Part shown: piece after piece, positions 63,131-64,000 of the stretch
Layout of the letters: each line of letters opens with the position of its first letter
Numbering within the stretch: the stretch's first letter is position 1
Source of the DNA: Nocardioides panaciterrulae
GTDB lineage: Bacteria > Actinomycetota > Actinomycetes > Propionibacteriales > Nocardioidaceae
NCBI RefSeq assembly: GCF_013409645.1
Contig: NZ_JACCBG010000001.1
Span: forward strand, 3,656,001-3,720,000
DNA length: 64,000 bases
Direction of reading: 5' to 3'
The notes under the pieces: model-generated
What the model saw: the letters and a program-made list of their open reading frames with translations, nothing else
What the model was told of the DNA's origin: nothing
Databases searched by the model: none
Translations under genes and position numbers: made by a program

Positions 63131-64000
63131 TCAGATCTCCTGTTTGGTCGTAGTGGGCAGTTGCCTGTCGCTGGAGGCCCGCACGAGCAGGCGGGTGTCG
63201 ACCGTGACCGACTCAGGCGGGGGAGGAGGCCCCTGCTCGGCGAGCCGCTGGATGAGTCGTGAAGCACCCAAGCGTCCGATCACCTCCGGTTGCTGGGCGA
63301 TCACCGACAGCCCAGGTTCCAGGTGGCGGGTCCAGATCAGGTCGTCGTACCCGACCACCATCACCTCACCGGGCACTTGCACGCCCAGGTCCTTCAGCGC
63401 TGAGAGCGCACCGATCGCCATGTACTGGTTCATCGCGAAGATCGCTTCGGGCGGGGTGCGTAGAGCCATCAGTGCCCGCGTCTCGTCGTACCCATGGCCT
63501 TCACTGGCGCCGCTCTCGCTGGGTAGTCCCACCCGCACGAGCGATTCGTCGAGGTCCAGGCCCGCGGAGAGCAGCCCGGAGCGGAAGCCGTTCATCCGCT
63601 CCCTCTCTGACTCACTGACCGCTGGCAACGCCAGTACGGCGATTCGCCGTGCCCCTTGGGCGACCAGGTGGCCGGCCGCGTCGAAGGCACCCTTGAAGTT
63701 CCCCGAACGGATCACGTCGCAGCCAGGGGCACCTTGAGCGCCGTGCAGCAGCAGCACCACCGGCTTGCCGGCATCGGTGAACAGCTTCACCGCGTCCAGG
63801 CGTTCCCCGGTCGGCACGACCAGGATGCCGTCAACCTGGGAGTCGGCCATCAGCTCCAATGCCTGCTCCTCCAGGCTTGCCTGCAGCTCCGTGTTGGAGA
63901 ACAGCACCGAGAAGCCGTGCTCGTGCAGGACCTCCGCGGCGGACTTGAACAGGAGCGGCGCGATCGGGCTGAGGATCGTCGGCATCACCACCCCGACGGT
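63131..64000 (-). CDS. LacI family regulator (N-terminus outside window)
   Basis: Ligand-binding part of a LacI-family repressor. The helix-turn-helix lies beyond the right edge; the visible frame opens TVGVVMPTILSPIAP, the usual beginning of the effector domain. Later parts VVGYDDLIWTRHLEPGLSVIAQQP and GASRLIQRLAEQGPPPP fit the family. The ATG at 63991 is internal, so the true start is not visible. It is upstream of and coupled to the SDR gene and probably controls a carbohydrate locus continuing to the right. Confidence 0.85.
   Translation of the reverse strand, partial: TVGVVMPTILSPIAPLLFKSAAEVLHEHGFSVLFSNTELQASLEEQALELMADSQVDGILVVPTGERLDAVKLFTDAGKPVVLLLHGAQGAPGCDVIRSGNFKGAFDAAGHLVAQGARRIAVLALPAVSESERERMNGFRSGLLSAGLDLDESLVRVGLPSESGASEGHGYDETRALMALRTPPEAIFAMNQYMAIGALSALKDLGVQVPGEVMVVGYDDLIWTRHLEPGLSVIAQQPEVIGRLGASRLIQRLAEQGPPPPPESVTVDTRLLVRASSDRQLPTTTKQEI

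Overview
The window is about 72 percent GC, uses many GTG and TTG starts, and carries an mce/yrbE locus beside rplJL, a rpmG-hadA-hadB / tRNA-Trp-secE-nusG-rplKA block, and chains of genes joined by ATGA, GTGA and TGATG overlaps. This points to an actinobacterium of the Nocardioidaceae, most likely Nocardioides or a near relative. That placement is inferred from gene order and composition; no database was searched. The far right end (SDR dehydrogenase and LacI fragment) looks less GC-rich by eye.

Layout. 1-8109 (-): mkl-yrbEA-yrbEB-mceA-B-C-D-E, a lipid-import ABC operon running off the left edge. 8431-18700 (-): translation and cell-wall block with rplL, rplJ and its L10 leader, a D-2-hydroxyacid dehydrogenase, rplA, rplK, nusG, secE, tRNA-Trp, then murB, hadB, hadA, rpmG, tRNA-Met and tRNA-Thr. 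A + strand pair (class I aminotransferase, adenosine deaminase family) is inserted in it. 18730-22415: acyl-CoA thioesterase-like protein, amidase, ROK regulator. 22516-26505 (+): zwf-edd-eda, an Entner-Doudoroff operon facing the ROK gene. 26526-28030: small membrane protein and MarR regulator sharing one symmetric operator, then tag. 28116-32642: pirin, hmgA, an unrecognised conserved-looking protein, fahA (end of tyrosine/homogentisate catabolism). 32701-41310 (-): glcB-glcG-glcD-glcE-glcF-glcA, a glycolate-to-malate operon.

41699-50280: an AbiEi/DUF559-type protein bracketed by repeats, then acyl-CoA dehydrogenase, APH-type kinase, acyl-CoA synthetase, a PF04199 hydrolase, an XRE-TetR fusion regulator and a hydroxyacid-oxoacid transhydrogenase. 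This set resembles the kinase/dehydrogenase route for 4-hydroxyacids. 50342-57018: metallophosphoesterase, RafH-like hibernation factor, CapA-family protein, DUF318 permease, ClC chloride channel and MarR regulator. 57089-62032: LacI regulator, a 38-bp perfect palindrome and a frcK-frcB-frcC-frcA-like sugar ABC operon. 62158-62297: a decayed fragment of the capA gene located 9.5 kb upstream. 62368-64000: SDR dehydrogenase and a LacI regulator cut by the right edge.

The most unusual signal is a dispersed repeat (core GAGTCGGCGCTCGTTGACAC) found 16 times in four intergenic arrays. In three arrays each copy follows a gene's stop codon in the direction of that gene's transcription. The fourth array lies upstream of the DUF559-type gene. 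A second family, two 51-nt palindromic copies, lies between another convergent pair. Several genes appear to have leaderless promoters, with a TANNNT-like hexamer 6-7 nt before the start codon.
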